From CAYLLT01 sp964384465 (lineage in GTDB: Bacteria; Planctomycetota; Phycisphaerae; UBA1845; PWPN01): a stretch of 64,000 nucleotides of DNA. Of this stretch, positions 33,920-42,368 are shown piece by piece. Both the position numbers and the translations under genes were made by a program. Location: assembly GCA_964384465.1 (NCBI GenBank), contig CAYLLT010000008.1, forward strand, positions 1-64,000, in the 5' to 3' direction. The notes under the pieces were generated by a model that saw only the letters and a program-made list of their open reading frames with translations, was not told the origin of the DNA and made no database searches. Numbering within the stretch: the first letter of the stretch is position 1; the number at the start of each line of letters is the position of its first letter.

Positions 33920-34693
33920 ATGGTTGAAGCCGGACGGGACATCAGGGATGTATGGGCCGAGTTCAAAGTCGTGCGGACACAGCAGGCGCGAAATGAGCTG
34001 ATGGAACATTACCTGCCGCTGGTCAAGTACACCGCCGACCGCATCTCGGCCAAGCTGCCGAGCGAAGTCGATGTGGACGACCTGATCTCGGCCGGCGTGT
34101 TCGGCCTGATGGACGCCATCGAGGCGTTCGATCTGGAACGCGGCGTCAAGTTCGAGACCTACTGCTCGCCCCGGATCCGCGGGGCCATCCTCGACGAGCT
34201 GCGCAACATGGACTGGGTGCCGCGGCTGGTTCGCAGCCGGGCCCACAAACTGGAAAATGCCACCAAGGTACTCCGCGCGGAACTCGGCCGCCTCCCCTCC
34301 GACGACGAGCTGGCCCACAAGCTGGCGGTCAGCCGGCCCGAGCTCGACCGGCTCATGCGCGACGCCACCGCCGTCTCGCTGGTCTCACTCTCCCGCAAAT
34401 TTTACGACAGCGATTCCAACCGCGAGCTTCAGGAAATCGACATGCTCGAGGATCGCAAGAGCACCGATCCGGTCCAGGTGAGCCAGAAGAAAGATCTGCG
34501 CGAGCTGGTGATGTCCACTTTATCGCGGATCGAGCGGTTGATCGTCGTGTTGTACTACTATGAAGAAATGACCATGAAGGAAATCGGCGCCACGCTGGAT
34601 CTGTCCGAGAGCCGCGTCAGCCAGATGCATTCGAGCATCCTGAACCGCCTGAAAAACCAGCTCAGCCGCCGCGGCCAACTCCAGCACGAGTAG
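33920..34693 (+). CDS. fliA: RNA polymerase sigma factor FliA (sigma28)
   Basis: Sigma28 (257 residues) transcribes late flagellar genes such as flagellin. Region 2 shows LVKYTADRISAKLPSEVDVD, DLISAGVFGLMDAIEAFDLE and GVKFETYCSPRIRGAILDEL followed by RNMDWVPR, diagnostic of the FliA/WhiG group. Region 4 carries LIVVLYYYEEMTMKEIGATL and LSESRVSQMHSSILNRLK. The ATG at 33920 has GGGAGG six bases upstream; the earlier open frame is repeat sequence. It closes the flhA-flhF-flhG-fliA module. No anti-sigma FlgM gene is recognisable nearby, unless the small acidic protein downstream acts so. Confidence 0.96.
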   Translation: MVEAGRDIRDVWAEFKVVRTQQARNELMEHYLPLVKYTADRISAKLPSEVDVDDLISAGVFGLMDAIEAFDLERGVKFETYCSPRIRGAILDELRNMDWVPRLVRSRAHKLENATKVLRAELGRLPSDDELAHKLAVSRPELDRLMRDATAVSLVSLSRKFYDSDSNRELQEIDMLEDRKSTDPVQVSQKKDLRELVMSTLSRIERLIVVLYYYEEMTMKEIGATLDLSESRVSQMHSSILNRLKNQLSRRGQLQHE

Positions 34694-34708
34694 TGGAGCA
34701 ACCGGGCC

Positions 34709-35020
34709 ATGTCCGCCATCCCGCCCAATCTCGTCGGACCGATCCTTCAAACGCCTTTCGCACAGGGCCAGGCGTCCGCGGTTCGTGACGGCGAAGAGGT
34801 CCAGAAGGCCAGCGCCGACCGCCGCCAGACCGCCGCCATCACCGAAACCGACAGCACCGTCGAGACGACCGACAACGACACACAGGTCCACACCGACGCC
34901 GAGGGCAGCGGCAGCCGGGGCCGCGCGTTCTCTCCGCAGGACGAATCATCCGACGACCTCGACGGTCAATCCGATGACCCCACCGACCCAGAAGGCCAAC
35001 ATATCGATGTCGAGGCGTGA
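34709..35020 (+). CDS. Small acidic protein downstream of fliA, function unknown
   Basis: A 103-residue hydrophilic, mostly unstructured product, strongly acidic in its second half (DESSDDLDGQSDDPTDPEGQ), starting 15 bases after fliA. The size and position would suit an anti-sigma factor of the FlgM kind, but the helical binding motif of FlgM is not visible, so this is only a possibility. Codon use is like that of its neighbours. Confidence 0.55.
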   Translation: MSAIPPNLVGPILQTPFAQGQASAVRDGEEVQKASADRRQTAAITETDSTVETTDNDTQVHTDAEGSGSRGRAFSPQDESSDDLDGQSDDPTDPEGQHIDVEA

Positions 35021-35149
35021 CGCGTTGCCGCCTCCGCACTCTTCAATTATCAAAGATCGACCCATTCGAGAACACGGCGGGTGGCCCCGCACGCCAGTGG
35101 GGGTGGCCGGGCCACCCGAGCGCGTCGTGTTTCTGACGGCGCGAATGGT

Positions 35150-35155
35150 TATAAT
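35150..35155 (+). promoter_or_regulatory. Possible -10 promoter element (TATAAT)
   Basis: A perfect TATAAT 45 bases before the ATG at 35200, without a good -35 box at 17 bases. A partial family D repeat (35076-35120) lies just upstream. Confidence 0.4.
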
Positions 35156-35199
35156 CAGGTCAGTGGCCGATGGGATTAGGCGATGGGTCATTATTGCCA

Positions 35200-35517
35200 A
35201 TGACGCCGGAACTGCGGGCGCGCTGGGAGCGGGCCAAGCAGGAGACGGAGGCCGAGTTGCCTGAGCTGCTCGAGCTGGGCCGGAGGATGCGTGAGGCCGG
35301 CAGCGAGGATACACTGTCCGGACATTTGCGCCGCGCGATTCATCGCAGTCCGCGCGAGTTGGCGGACATCGCGGCGGCAGTTGGCATCAGCGCGGTCCAG
35401 CTCAACGAGTTCCTGAGCGGCGAACGCACCTTGCGGTCCGACGTGCTCGACCGGCTGGCATGCGCGGTCGACTTCGCACGGACTCTTTCACAACCCTCAG
35501 CAACCGATAAGCCATAG
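35200..35517 (+). CDS. Helix-turn-helix protein, XRE-like
   Basis: A 105-residue protein. Its second half reads SPRELADIAAAVGISAVQLNEFLSGERTLRSDVLDRLACAVDF, cut here into its parts: a helix SPRELADIAAAVGIS, recognition helix AVQLNEFLSGERTL and a third helix, the arrangement of an XRE/Cro-type DNA-binding domain. The N-terminal half is a charged helix. The ATG at 35200 is preferred over 35170 because it leaves a normal leader after the TATAAT at 35150. Its target is unknown; a methyltransferase gene follows after 40 bases. Confidence 0.7.
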   Translation: MTPELRARWERAKQETEAELPELLELGRRMREAGSEDTLSGHLRRAIHRSPRELADIAAAVGISAVQLNEFLSGERTLRSDVLDRLACAVDFARTLSQPSATDKP

Positions 35518-35557
35518 ATGGACTTTCCTGAATTACTTCCCGAGGAACAGTCAGGGA

Positions 35558-36223
35558 ATGAAATCAACTCAGCAGGACATCGCGGAACGGTTCACGGAGC
35601 GCGCGCAGGCGGAACGCTATCGCGATCGATTCAAGCGCGGACGAAGACGGCAGACGCATGAACGTGAAGCCAACGCGCTGCGCGAACTGCTGGGCACCCT
35701 GGGGAGGAAAAAGGTCATCCTCGATGTCGGCAGCGGTGCGGGACGGTTCGCATCGGTGTTCGCTCCGTTCGCCTCACGTCTGATTCAGACGGACTTTTCG
35801 ATCCACATGCTGGAGGTGAGCCGGGAAGACGGCGCCGGACAGGGCGCGGATACGAGCTACGTGCAGTCGGATGCGCGGAGTCTTCCCCTGGCTTCGGGTT
35901 CCGTCGATGTGATTTTTTGCCATCGTCTGTTAAATCATCTGCCCCCGGAAGATCGGGGCCGGGTGTTCGCCCATTTCGCGCGGGTGGCGAGAGAATGTGT
36001 CATCATCTCATGTCTGATGCCACCGGCGCCGCTGCGGTTTATCCGGCGGTTCTCGGATCGGCTGAGAGGCCGTGTTTCCAAGGACGGACACGTGGATGCG
36101 CAGGATGTCCTCCGCGATGCGGAAACCGCGGGTTTGAGTCTTGTGGGCCGCACGCCGATTCGATTGTTCCCCGTCTCAGGGGCGTTTTACACATTGGCGA
36201 AAAGCGCGAAAGTCCGCGAGTAA
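35558..36223 (+). CDS. SAM-dependent methyltransferase, class I
   Basis: A 221-residue protein with motif I VILDVGSGAGRFASVFAPF, the acidic end of strand 2 (IQTDFS), motif II/III region SDARSLPLASGSVDVIFCHR and LLNHLPPEDR, the order of the UbiE/COQ5-like Methyltransf_11 fold. The N-terminal RYRDRFKRGRRR stretch is basic. The substrate cannot be read from the sequence. The gene may be cotranscribed with the HTH gene before it; the next gene is on the other strand and converges. Confidence 0.85.
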   Translation: MKSTQQDIAERFTERAQAERYRDRFKRGRRRQTHEREANALRELLGTLGRKKVILDVGSGAGRFASVFAPFASRLIQTDFSIHMLEVSREDGAGQGADTSYVQSDARSLPLASGSVDVIFCHRLLNHLPPEDRGRVFAHFARVARECVIISCLMPPAPLRFIRRFSDRLRGRVSKDGHVDAQDVLRDAETAGLSLVGRTPIRLFPVSGAFYTLAKSAKVRE

Positions 36224-36232
36224 GCTTGCATC

Positions 36233-37072
36233 TCACCGTCGTCGCGGCCGGCGAATGAAGGGAAACGCCATGAGCAGCAGGGCCAGCGTGGAGGGCTCGG
36301 GCGCGGTTACGGCGACGTAGCCGATCTCGACCGAAGCGCCGGCCGAAGCCGTATCGTCGCTCAGGACAATCAGATTGGGCGTGGTGTAAGGATTGAACAC
36401 CGGCACGGTCTCGTGAGTGTAGTCGCGCAGCGGTCCGCTCAGAATGAGCTGATTGTCCGCCAGCAAGTTGTATTCATCGCCTTTTATGACCAGCGAATAG
36501 TTTCTGATTTCGGCCGACGGTTCAAAGCCGGCGGTGCCCTCGGCGTGCGTGAACAGATCGGCGGCGTTTCCGCCATCGTCGTCGTAGGCCCATACTGCGT
36601 CTTCCCAAAACGCCAGTTCGATGCCGTGGCGATCCCGCGCGATGACGATGATGCTGAAGCCGGCGCGGTCGTCGAGGCCATCGCGATTGTCGTCGCGGGG
36701 CGATGGGTGGCTCTCGCTGAGGATGCGGACGCTGAAATCGACGGTAAAGCCGGTGACGCGGTCCAGAATGCGCGGCATGTTGGGGTGCCGGCCGCCGAAA
36801 GGTATGAACGGCAGCCACGGAAAGTAGGTGAAGTAACCGGCGTGATCGTCGAGCCGGGCGTCCGTGTCGAGCGTGGTAATCCCGTCCGACGCGCTCTGAG
36901 CGGCTAGGTTCACGCCAAATGGCGGAAACGGGAAATATGCGTAGACGAAACCCTGATCATCGGGCGTCTGCGTGCCCGCGCCGATGGAGCCGTCATACAG
37001 GACGTACGTTTGCGGAGTCTGCGCATCCGCGGCCGTCACACCAATCAGGCAGGCCATCGTGTAGAGCAGCAT
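36233..37072 (-). CDS. PEP-CTERM sorting-signal protein
   Basis: A 279-residue exported protein. It starts with a signal peptide (MLLYTMACLIGVTAADA) and ends with APEPSTLALLLMAF followed by a basic tail (RRPRRR), the tripartite PEP-CTERM signal that directs sorting by an exosortase and links the protein to exopolysaccharide or the cell surface. The body is beta-rich with aspartate-rich loops (DDNRDGLDDRAG) and a laminin-G/lectin-like character, without a catalytic motif that I recognise. No exosortase is in the window. Confidence 0.85.
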   Translation of the reverse strand: MLLYTMACLIGVTAADAQTPQTYVLYDGSIGAGTQTPDDQGFVYAYFPFPPFGVNLAAQSASDGITTLDTDARLDDHAGYFTYFPWLPFIPFGGRHPNMPRILDRVTGFTVDFSVRILSESHPSPRDDNRDGLDDRAGFSIIVIARDRHGIELAFWEDAVWAYDDDGGNAADLFTHAEGTAGFEPSAEIRNYSLVIKGDEYNLLADNQLILSGPLRDYTHETVPVFNPYTTPNLIVLSDDTASAGASVEIGYVAVTAPEPSTLALLLMAFPFIRRPRRR

Positions 37073-37096
37073 GAATCGCCTCCAGCCCCCGGCCGT

Positions 37097-38068
37097 TCAA
37101 CTCTTGGCGATATGACACGGGTGATGATAGATGTGCTCGGCGATATTGTCGGCGTATTTCTGCATCGCATCGTGGAGGATCGGCGGCTCATCCACTGCCG
37201 TATCGGGATCGACCAGGGGCCCCTTGACGATCAAACGGAAATAAAAGTTTTTACGCGATACAACAAACCCCTGTAAAATAGAGGCCCCGCAGCGCAGCGC
37301 GATCTGCATCGTTCCGGTCAGAAACTCCCGCTGCTGGCCGAACATGGTGACCGTCTCGGTCCGCAGGTGCGAGCCGCGGTCGCGCCAGACGTCCAGGGCC
37401 GTGGCCACGATATACCCATCGCGGAAGCACCGGTAAATGTCGCGCGGATAGGTGTCGGCAAAGAACAGGCGGATCGAACGCAGCTCCGGGAAAGTCTCTT
37501 CGTATCGCTCCTGCACGTAACGCCGCAGCGGCCCTTCGTTCGGATCGCGAACGCCCGCCGCGCGATACCCCATCAGCGCCGCCAGCAGCACGAGCACGTG
37601 ATGCGAGCCATAATGGCTCAGGCAGACGTACACGCCCTTGTCGCGGGCCAGGGCTGCGTCGAGGATCTCCTTATTCACGAACTTGATCCGCTTGAAGATT
37701 TTCTCGCGCGGGAGCTTATCGAAGATCAGGTAGAGCAGCTTGTCGCAGCGGATGCGCGTAAAATGCCTGCGGCAGGCCTGGCGGAGAAAGCGCTTGCTCC
37801 GGCGGTCGAGCGCTTCCCCGAAGATGTGCTTGAGCCGCTCGCGAAACCGCCGCCGGCGCTTGTAATTGATCAGCCACTCTAAGGTTCCGAAAAACTGCCC
37901 GAACTGGTACAGCCCCTTGAGCGAAAAGCAGACCGCCCAGCCCCAGATGAACCCCCGGACCAGCATGAATTTCGCGCGCGTCCAGACGCTCAACTCGGCG
38001 TCCTGGGCCGATTCTTTGGCGGACGGCGTATCCATCGTTGTAATCATCAGCGATCGCAACCATCGCAC
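37097..38068 (-). CDS. LpxL/HtrB-family lysophospholipid acyltransferase-like protein
   Basis: A 323-residue protein with one N-terminal hydrophobic segment and the general LpxL layout: LSHYGSHHVLVLLAALMG, RLFFADTYPRDIYRCFRDG, ALDVWRDRGSHLR and IVKGPLVDPDTAVD. Members transfer acyl chains to Kdo2-lipid A or related lipids. The catalytic HX4(D/E) motif reads HYGSHH here, so the acidic residue is replaced by histidine; activity or substrate may differ. The start at 38068 is the outermost ATG; 38047 and 38035 are alternatives. Confidence 0.75.
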   Translation of the reverse strand: MRWLRSLMITTMDTPSAKESAQDAELSVWTRAKFMLVRGFIWGWAVCFSLKGLYQFGQFFGTLEWLINYKRRRRFRERLKHIFGEALDRRSKRFLRQACRRHFTRIRCDKLLYLIFDKLPREKIFKRIKFVNKEILDAALARDKGVYVCLSHYGSHHVLVLLAALMGYRAAGVRDPNEGPLRRYVQERYEETFPELRSIRLFFADTYPRDIYRCFRDGYIVATALDVWRDRGSHLRTETVTMFGQQREFLTGTMQIALRCGASILQGFVVSRKNFYFRLIVKGPLVDPDTAVDEPPILHDAMQKYADNIAEHIYHHPCHIAKS

Positions 38069-38176
38069 ATACTCTGGAACGGTCAGGCAGACGCCGACAA
38101 GCGATCAACTTTAACGCGACAACATGATGGCGTAAACTGTCGTGCCCCGAAGGGGCTGATTCAATGAGGTGGGACT

Positions 38177-39001
38177 TTGGCGTTGTATGACCAGCATCTG
38201 CACTCACGGCATTCCGTCGATTCCGAAGCTGATCCGGCGGAAAACGTCCGGCAGGCCATCGCCCGCGGTCTGGCCGGCCTGACCTTCACCGAGCATTTTG
38301 ACAGCCACCCTACCGAGTGGCCGCTGTGCCGATTCGATTACGAAAAAATCTCCGCCATGATCGCTTCTCTTCGCCGAGAATTCGGCGACCGCATTTTCAT
38401 CGGCCTGGGCATCGAGATCTGCTACCAGCCCGAACAGATGGACAAGATCCTCGCCTATCTCGACGCGCACGAATTCGACGTGGTGCTGTTCAGCGTTCAC
38501 TGGTTCGGCGGCCGGGCGCTGCATGTCCGCGAGCACTGGGAGGGGCTGGACGTGAGCTCGGGTACGCGGGCTTATCTGGAGACCACTCTCGAAGCCGTCC
38601 GGTTCGCGGGCGAACTGGCGAAGAACGGCCGGCGGCCATTTGACATTCTCACGCACCTCGATCTCGTGAAGCGGTACACGCAGCGGTTCTTCAAATCGTT
38701 CGACGTCCGCGCGCACACCGATCTGATCGATGAGATCCTCCGCGCGTGTCTCCAGGCGGATTTGGTGCCGGAGGTCAATTTGAGCAGCCTGCGGCAGCAG
38801 TTGTCCGAACCAATGCCGGCCGAATGGGTCGTCCGCCGGTATGCTGAACTGGGCGGGCAGGCCATGACCCTCGGCAGCGACGCTCATTCGAGCGAGGATG
38901 TCGGCGCCGGCCTCGCCGAAGCGGCGGCCATGCTCAAGCGGCATGGCATCCGCCAGCTCGCCGTTTTCAAAAACCGGCAACGAAGCGACGAGACGCTGTA
39001 A
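38177..39001 (+). CDS. PHP-domain phosphatase, histidinol-phosphatase (HisK/HisJ) type
   Basis: A 274-residue PHP protein. Metal-binding motifs run in order: DQHLHSRHSVDSE (motif I), LTFTEHFD (II), GIEICYQP (III), SVHWFG, ILTHLDLVKRY, PEVNLSS, and GSDAHSSEDVGAG at the end. This set fits the HisJ-type histidinol phosphatases, the last step before histidine, but related PHP enzymes with other substrates look similar. Translation begins at a TTG at 38177, with GAGGTG six bases upstream. No other his gene is close by. Confidence 0.82.
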   Translation: MALYDQHLHSRHSVDSEADPAENVRQAIARGLAGLTFTEHFDSHPTEWPLCRFDYEKISAMIASLRREFGDRIFIGLGIEICYQPEQMDKILAYLDAHEFDVVLFSVHWFGGRALHVREHWEGLDVSSGTRAYLETTLEAVRFAGELAKNGRRPFDILTHLDLVKRYTQRFFKSFDVRAHTDLIDEILRACLQADLVPEVNLSSLRQQLSEPMPAEWVVRRYAELGGQAMTLGSDAHSSEDVGAGLAEAAAMLKRHGIRQLAVFKNRQRSDETL

Positions 39002-39010
39002 AAGGGTTTT

Positions 39011-40954
39011 ATGGCTATGCACGACTTCGCGATCTATGAGCCTGAAGCGAGAAAGATTGCTTTCGCGCACACCCGTCTCCGTTTCAAGCTGGCGATGATA
39101 CTTTGCGTTTCGCTGACAACTTTCGCTCGTTCGCAAGAACCCTCCGCAGCTATCGCCGCTCGCCTTGGACCGTCGCCCCCCGCCATTTCTTCGGTGGATC
39201 AGACTTACCTCACCCGGTTTGTTCGTCGCGTTATGACCCATGCCGCTCGTGATGGCCGGCACTACGAACCTGTATACGTCCCGGTGTCATTGCAGGAGTC
39301 GAACTGCCGCGCATCGGTCTCCCTCCGGCGAGCGGGAAAATTGATCGCCACGGCGGATTCCGATGCGTTGCCGGTCTTGCAGGCCTGCCGGCAGGCTGCT
39401 GAAGCCGCTCTCGATGCCGCACGCCGCAAAGGCTCGATCGCCGAAGCTGACATCGCCGCCATGACCATAGAGATCGAATTGATCGGTCCCCGCGAGCGAG
39501 TCGGCAGCGGCAAAGATGCTCCCGAGCAAGTGGCGAATCGTTTCGAGCCGGCCCTGCACGGCATCGCCGCCGCATTCGACGAGAAAGAGATCCTGGTCCG
39601 CCCGTCGCAACTGATTTCGATGGAGACTTTTTGTGACAACGATGAGGAGCTCGACCATCAATGCAATCGGTACCAGATCGCGCTGGAGAACCTGCACAAA
39701 AAACTGGGATTGCTGGACGACCCGCCCGAGCGCAAGCCAGAAACGGTCGCGATCTGCCGGTTCCGGACGTTGCACTGGGTCGAGCCTCAGCCGGACGCCG
39801 AGCCGGTAGAACTGATTGCGGGTATGCGGCTCATCCGGCCGCGGGACGCTGCGCAGACTTCGCTGCCGGCCGTTGCGGACGATCTCGCCCGCTACCTGCG
39901 CTATCGACAGAATTCCGACGGCCTCTTCTCCTACGAGTTCCTCCCCGGCCGCGATATGTATTGGCCGAAGGAGCCGAATTGGGTCCGCCAGGCCGCCGCC
40001 GCGTGGGCCCTCGCCGCGCATGCCAGCCACCGGCACGATCACGCTTCCGAGGAAGCATTCGCTCGCGCCATCGAGGCTTTCCGCAAAATGGTGCGGCCCC
40101 TGTCCGATTCGCGCGATGCCGCCTTCATCGCCACGCCCGACGGTCGCCATCCCCTCGGTGCGACGGCCCTGTTCTGCCTGGCGCTCATGAACTCCCCACA
40201 GGCCGACCGCGAGGCGGACTTGCTCGCGACGCTCCTCAACGGCCTGGCCGCCATGCAGCGCGAGGACGGAAGCTTTCGCACGAACTTCCCGCCATCGGCG
40301 TCCGAATCCAGCCAGGATTATTTTCCCGGCGAGGCGCTGCTGGCGATCGCAAAGGAGTACGTCCTGACCCGCGATGCCAAATGGCGTGAGATCTGCGACC
40401 GCGCGCTGCCGTTCTACACCGCATATTTTCGCAAGAACCGCCCGCCGGCGTTCGCGCCGTGGCATATGCAGGCCTGGGGCCGGCTCGCCCGCACCACGCA
40501 GCTCCGCCGCTATGCTGATTTCGTTTACGAATTGGCCGACTTCATCGCCGCCACGCAGACTAAAGCCGAGGAGCCTCCCCTGGCTATCTATGACGGCGCA
40601 TTCGACGTGCACGGCACCGGGCGGGGGGGTATTGCCACCGCCGTCTATGTCGAGGGTCTGATCGAGGCGGCCCGCACCGCGCAGGCTCTGGGCGACCGCG
40701 ACCGGGCCGAGCGTTATCGTGCCGCCATCCACAGGGCGTGCAGATTTCTCGTGCAGCTCCGCTTCCGGCCGGAAGAATGCTACTACGTGCAATCGCCCCG
40801 CGATGTGGTCGGGGCCATGCGCAACAGCCCCGCAGACCCCACGCTGCGCATCGATCACTCGCAACACGCGCTCTCCGCTCTGCTCGGTGCGGTTGAGCTT
40901 GCTCCCGAATCGCAGCCCGCGACCGACCAGGCACCCAATGACTCCGGTCCATGA
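39011..40954 (+). CDS. Exported AMMECR1-like / alpha-alpha toroid protein
   Basis: A 647-residue protein with a hydrophobic N-terminal segment (about residues 25-42, KLAMILCVSLTTFARSQ) that looks like a late signal peptide. Residues 60-250 resemble the AMMECR1 fold (FVRRVMTHAARDG to IEIELIGPRERV). Residues 290-640 form a helical repeat region typical of alpha/alpha-toroid glycosidase-like proteins (QNSDGLFSYEFLPGRDMYW, WVRQAAAAWALAAHASHRHD, ALFCLALMNSP, YFPGEALLAIAKEY). The catalytic role is unknown. The gene starts nine bases after the PHP gene; whether they work together is not clear. Confidence 0.7.
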   Translation: MAMHDFAIYEPEARKIAFAHTRLRFKLAMILCVSLTTFARSQEPSAAIAARLGPSPPAISSVDQTYLTRFVRRVMTHAARDGRHYEPVYVPVSLQESNCRASVSLRRAGKLIATADSDALPVLQACRQAAEAALDAARRKGSIAEADIAAMTIEIELIGPRERVGSGKDAPEQVANRFEPALHGIAAAFDEKEILVRPSQLISMETFCDNDEELDHQCNRYQIALENLHKKLGLLDDPPERKPETVAICRFRTLHWVEPQPDAEPVELIAGMRLIRPRDAAQTSLPAVADDLARYLRYRQNSDGLFSYEFLPGRDMYWPKEPNWVRQAAAAWALAAHASHRHDHASEEAFARAIEAFRKMVRPLSDSRDAAFIATPDGRHPLGATALFCLALMNSPQADREADLLATLLNGLAAMQREDGSFRTNFPPSASESSQDYFPGEALLAIAKEYVLTRDAKWREICDRALPFYTAYFRKNRPPAFAPWHMQAWGRLARTTQLRRYADFVYELADFIAATQTKAEEPPLAIYDGAFDVHGTGRGGIATAVYVEGLIEAARTAQALGDRDRAERYRAAIHRACRFLVQLRFRPEECYYVQSPRDVVGAMRNSPADPTLRIDHSQHALSALLGAVELAPESQPATDQAPNDSGP

Positions 40955-40959
40955 TGATG

Positions 40960-40965
40960 TATAAT
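40960..40965 (+). promoter_or_regulatory. Possible -10 element placing +1 at the PEBP start codon
   Basis: TATAAT at 40960-40965 lies six bases before the ATG at 40972, so transcription would start on the start codon and the message would be leaderless. The -35 region is weak. An operon message from upstream is equally possible. Confidence 0.3.
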
Positions 40966-40971
40966 CCAAGT

Positions 40972-41565
40972 ATGATCCGGCCGATTTCGTTGTGGGCTTC
41001 GCTTCTGTTTGCTTGCGGAGTTGCATTCTCCGCCTGCAACAACACCGCGCGGGAATCGCAGAGTCCGCCTTCACATGGAGTACCGGTCATGAAAACTTTC
41101 ACCGTTCGCAGCACCGCCTTCGATCAAAACCAGACCATCCCCCGGAAATTTACCGGCGAAGCAGAGGATATCTCGCCGCCGCTGAGCTGGTCGGGTCTGC
41201 CCGAAGGAACGAAGGAGCTCGCCCTGATCATGGACGACCCCGACGCTCCGCGCCCGCAGCCGTGGGTCCACTGGGTCATGTACCGGATCCCGGCCGACGC
41301 CCAGGGTTTGCCCGAGAACATCCCGCCCGACAAGCCGGTCTCAAACCCCAAAGGGGCATTGCAGGGCATGACCACCTTCGAGAAGATCGGCTACGGCGGA
41401 CCCATGCCGCCGAAAGGCCACGGCCTGCACCACTACCATTTCAAGGTGTACGCCCTGGACATCCCGCTCAATCTCGACCCCGGTAAAACCAAGCAGGCGT
41501 TACTCGAAGCGATGCAGGGTCACATTCTCGCCCAGGGCGAGCTGATCGGCACTTATCAGAGGTGA
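40972..41565 (+). CDS. YbhB/YbcL-family (PEBP-like) lipoprotein
   Basis: A 197-residue protein with a lipoprotein signal (SLLFACGVAFSACNN, acylated at the Cys in FSAC) followed by the PEBP-like fold: FTGEAEDISPPLSWSGLPEG, ELALIMDDPDAPRPQPWVHW, GYGGPMPPKGHGLHHYHFKV, the bacterial Raf-kinase-inhibitor-like signature. The ligand is not known for this group. In-frame ATGs at 40951 and 40954 overlap the previous stop codon; the start at 40972 gives the most normal lipoprotein signal. Confidence 0.88.
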   Translation: MIRPISLWASLLFACGVAFSACNNTARESQSPPSHGVPVMKTFTVRSTAFDQNQTIPRKFTGEAEDISPPLSWSGLPEGTKELALIMDDPDAPRPQPWVHWVMYRIPADAQGLPENIPPDKPVSNPKGALQGMTTFEKIGYGGPMPPKGHGLHHYHFKVYALDIPLNLDPGKTKQALLEAMQGHILAQGELIGTYQR

Positions 41566-41579
41566 TTCTGCTCGGGCAT

Positions 41580-41610
41580 GTAGCGGCGGCCCCCCGTGGC
41601 CGCCGGCGGG
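41580..41610. repeat. Part copy of a family A hairpin
   Basis: GTAGCGGCGGCCCCCCGTGG and CCGCCGGCGG, the left half of the 53-bp element. The region to 41640 holds a further short inverted repeat (TTCTCGCGAGAGCGAAAA). Confidence 0.8.
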
Positions 41611-41639
41611 TTCTCGCGAGAGCGAAAACTCGCATTAGC

Positions 41640-42257
41640 TCAACCCGATGCTTTCTGTAGCGCAAGCTGGTAAAAAGTCCGCCCCTCGCGACGGTATTTG
41701 ATCTCAAAATTCGTCTCGACCTTCCCCTCGACCACACCCGCTTCGGGAACATCGAACGGCACCGGGATCAACCGTGTCTCCCCACCGGCGACCGCGCGGA
41801 TGTGTTCGAAGTATTCGGCGTGATCGGTTTGAATCGCGATCCGCCCGCCCGGTACCAGGGCGTCCACCGTCGCCGCCAGAAACGCCGGCTGAATCAACCG
41901 CCTTTTGTGGTGCCGCTTCTTCGGCCAGGGGTCGGGGTGATAGATGTGCAACATCGAGAGTGATGCCGCCGGAACGTGGTGCATCATCAGGTGCCGCGTA
42001 TCCGTCCGCATCAGCCGAACGTTGCTCACACCCCAGCGGACCATGCGATCGGCCGCATACAGGTAAATCTTGTTGGCCCATTCGATGCCGAAGAAGTTAC
42101 GCTCAGGATACGCCTGGGCCCGCCGCAGCAGAAAACCGCCCTTCCCCGCCCCGATCTCCATCTCCACCGGCCCATCGCGCCCGAACAGGGCACGAAAGTC
42201 CAGCACCTCGCCCGGCCCCGGCGGGGGAACCGTGATGTCCTCTATGGCCATCATCAA
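41640..42257 (-). CDS. trmB: tRNA (guanine-N7-)-methyltransferase TrmB
   Basis: TrmB (205 residues) methylates G46 of tRNAs. The SAM motif is VEMEIGAGKGGFLLRRAQAY; the family signature HIYHPDPWPKKRHHKRRLIQ is complete, and the C-terminus YRREGRTFYQLALQK carries conserved residues. It converges with the PEBP gene and diverges from yggS. The N-terminus has three ATGs in a row (42257 to 42251); the outermost is taken. Confidence 0.95.
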   Translation of the reverse strand: MMMAIEDITVPPPGPGEVLDFRALFGRDGPVEMEIGAGKGGFLLRRAQAYPERNFFGIEWANKIYLYAADRMVRWGVSNVRLMRTDTRHLMMHHVPAASLSMLHIYHPDPWPKKRHHKRRLIQPAFLAATVDALVPGGRIAIQTDHAEYFEHIRAVAGGETRLIPVPFDVPEAGVVEGKVETNFEIKYRREGRTFYQLALQKASG

Positions 42258-42320
42258 AGATTATATTCCCTTGGCGTTACCCGCACGGCAACTGTCGATC
42301 GCCCACGACGGTATGGTCCG

Positions 42321-42347
42321 TTACAACTGACCCGCGGCGCGTATAAT
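42321..42347 (+). promoter_or_regulatory. Promoter candidate for yggS
   Basis: TATAAT at 42342-42347 with TTACAA at 42321-42326, spacing 15 bases, and a start codon 22 bases downstream. The -10 is perfect; the spacing is short. Confidence 0.45.
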
Positions 42348-42368
42348 ATCGCGATCAAAGGCGGGTCA

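Noticed and set aside
35076..35120. Complete family D element before the HTH gene
   Set aside because: Only the inner part (CCCCGCACGCCAGTG and GGCCACCC) is recognisable, without the GATCCGAAC ends, so it is treated as a remnant.
38204..39262. Long open frame antisense to the PHP phosphatase gene
   Set aside because: It has no motif or ribosome site, and the sense strand shows the complete metal-binding set.
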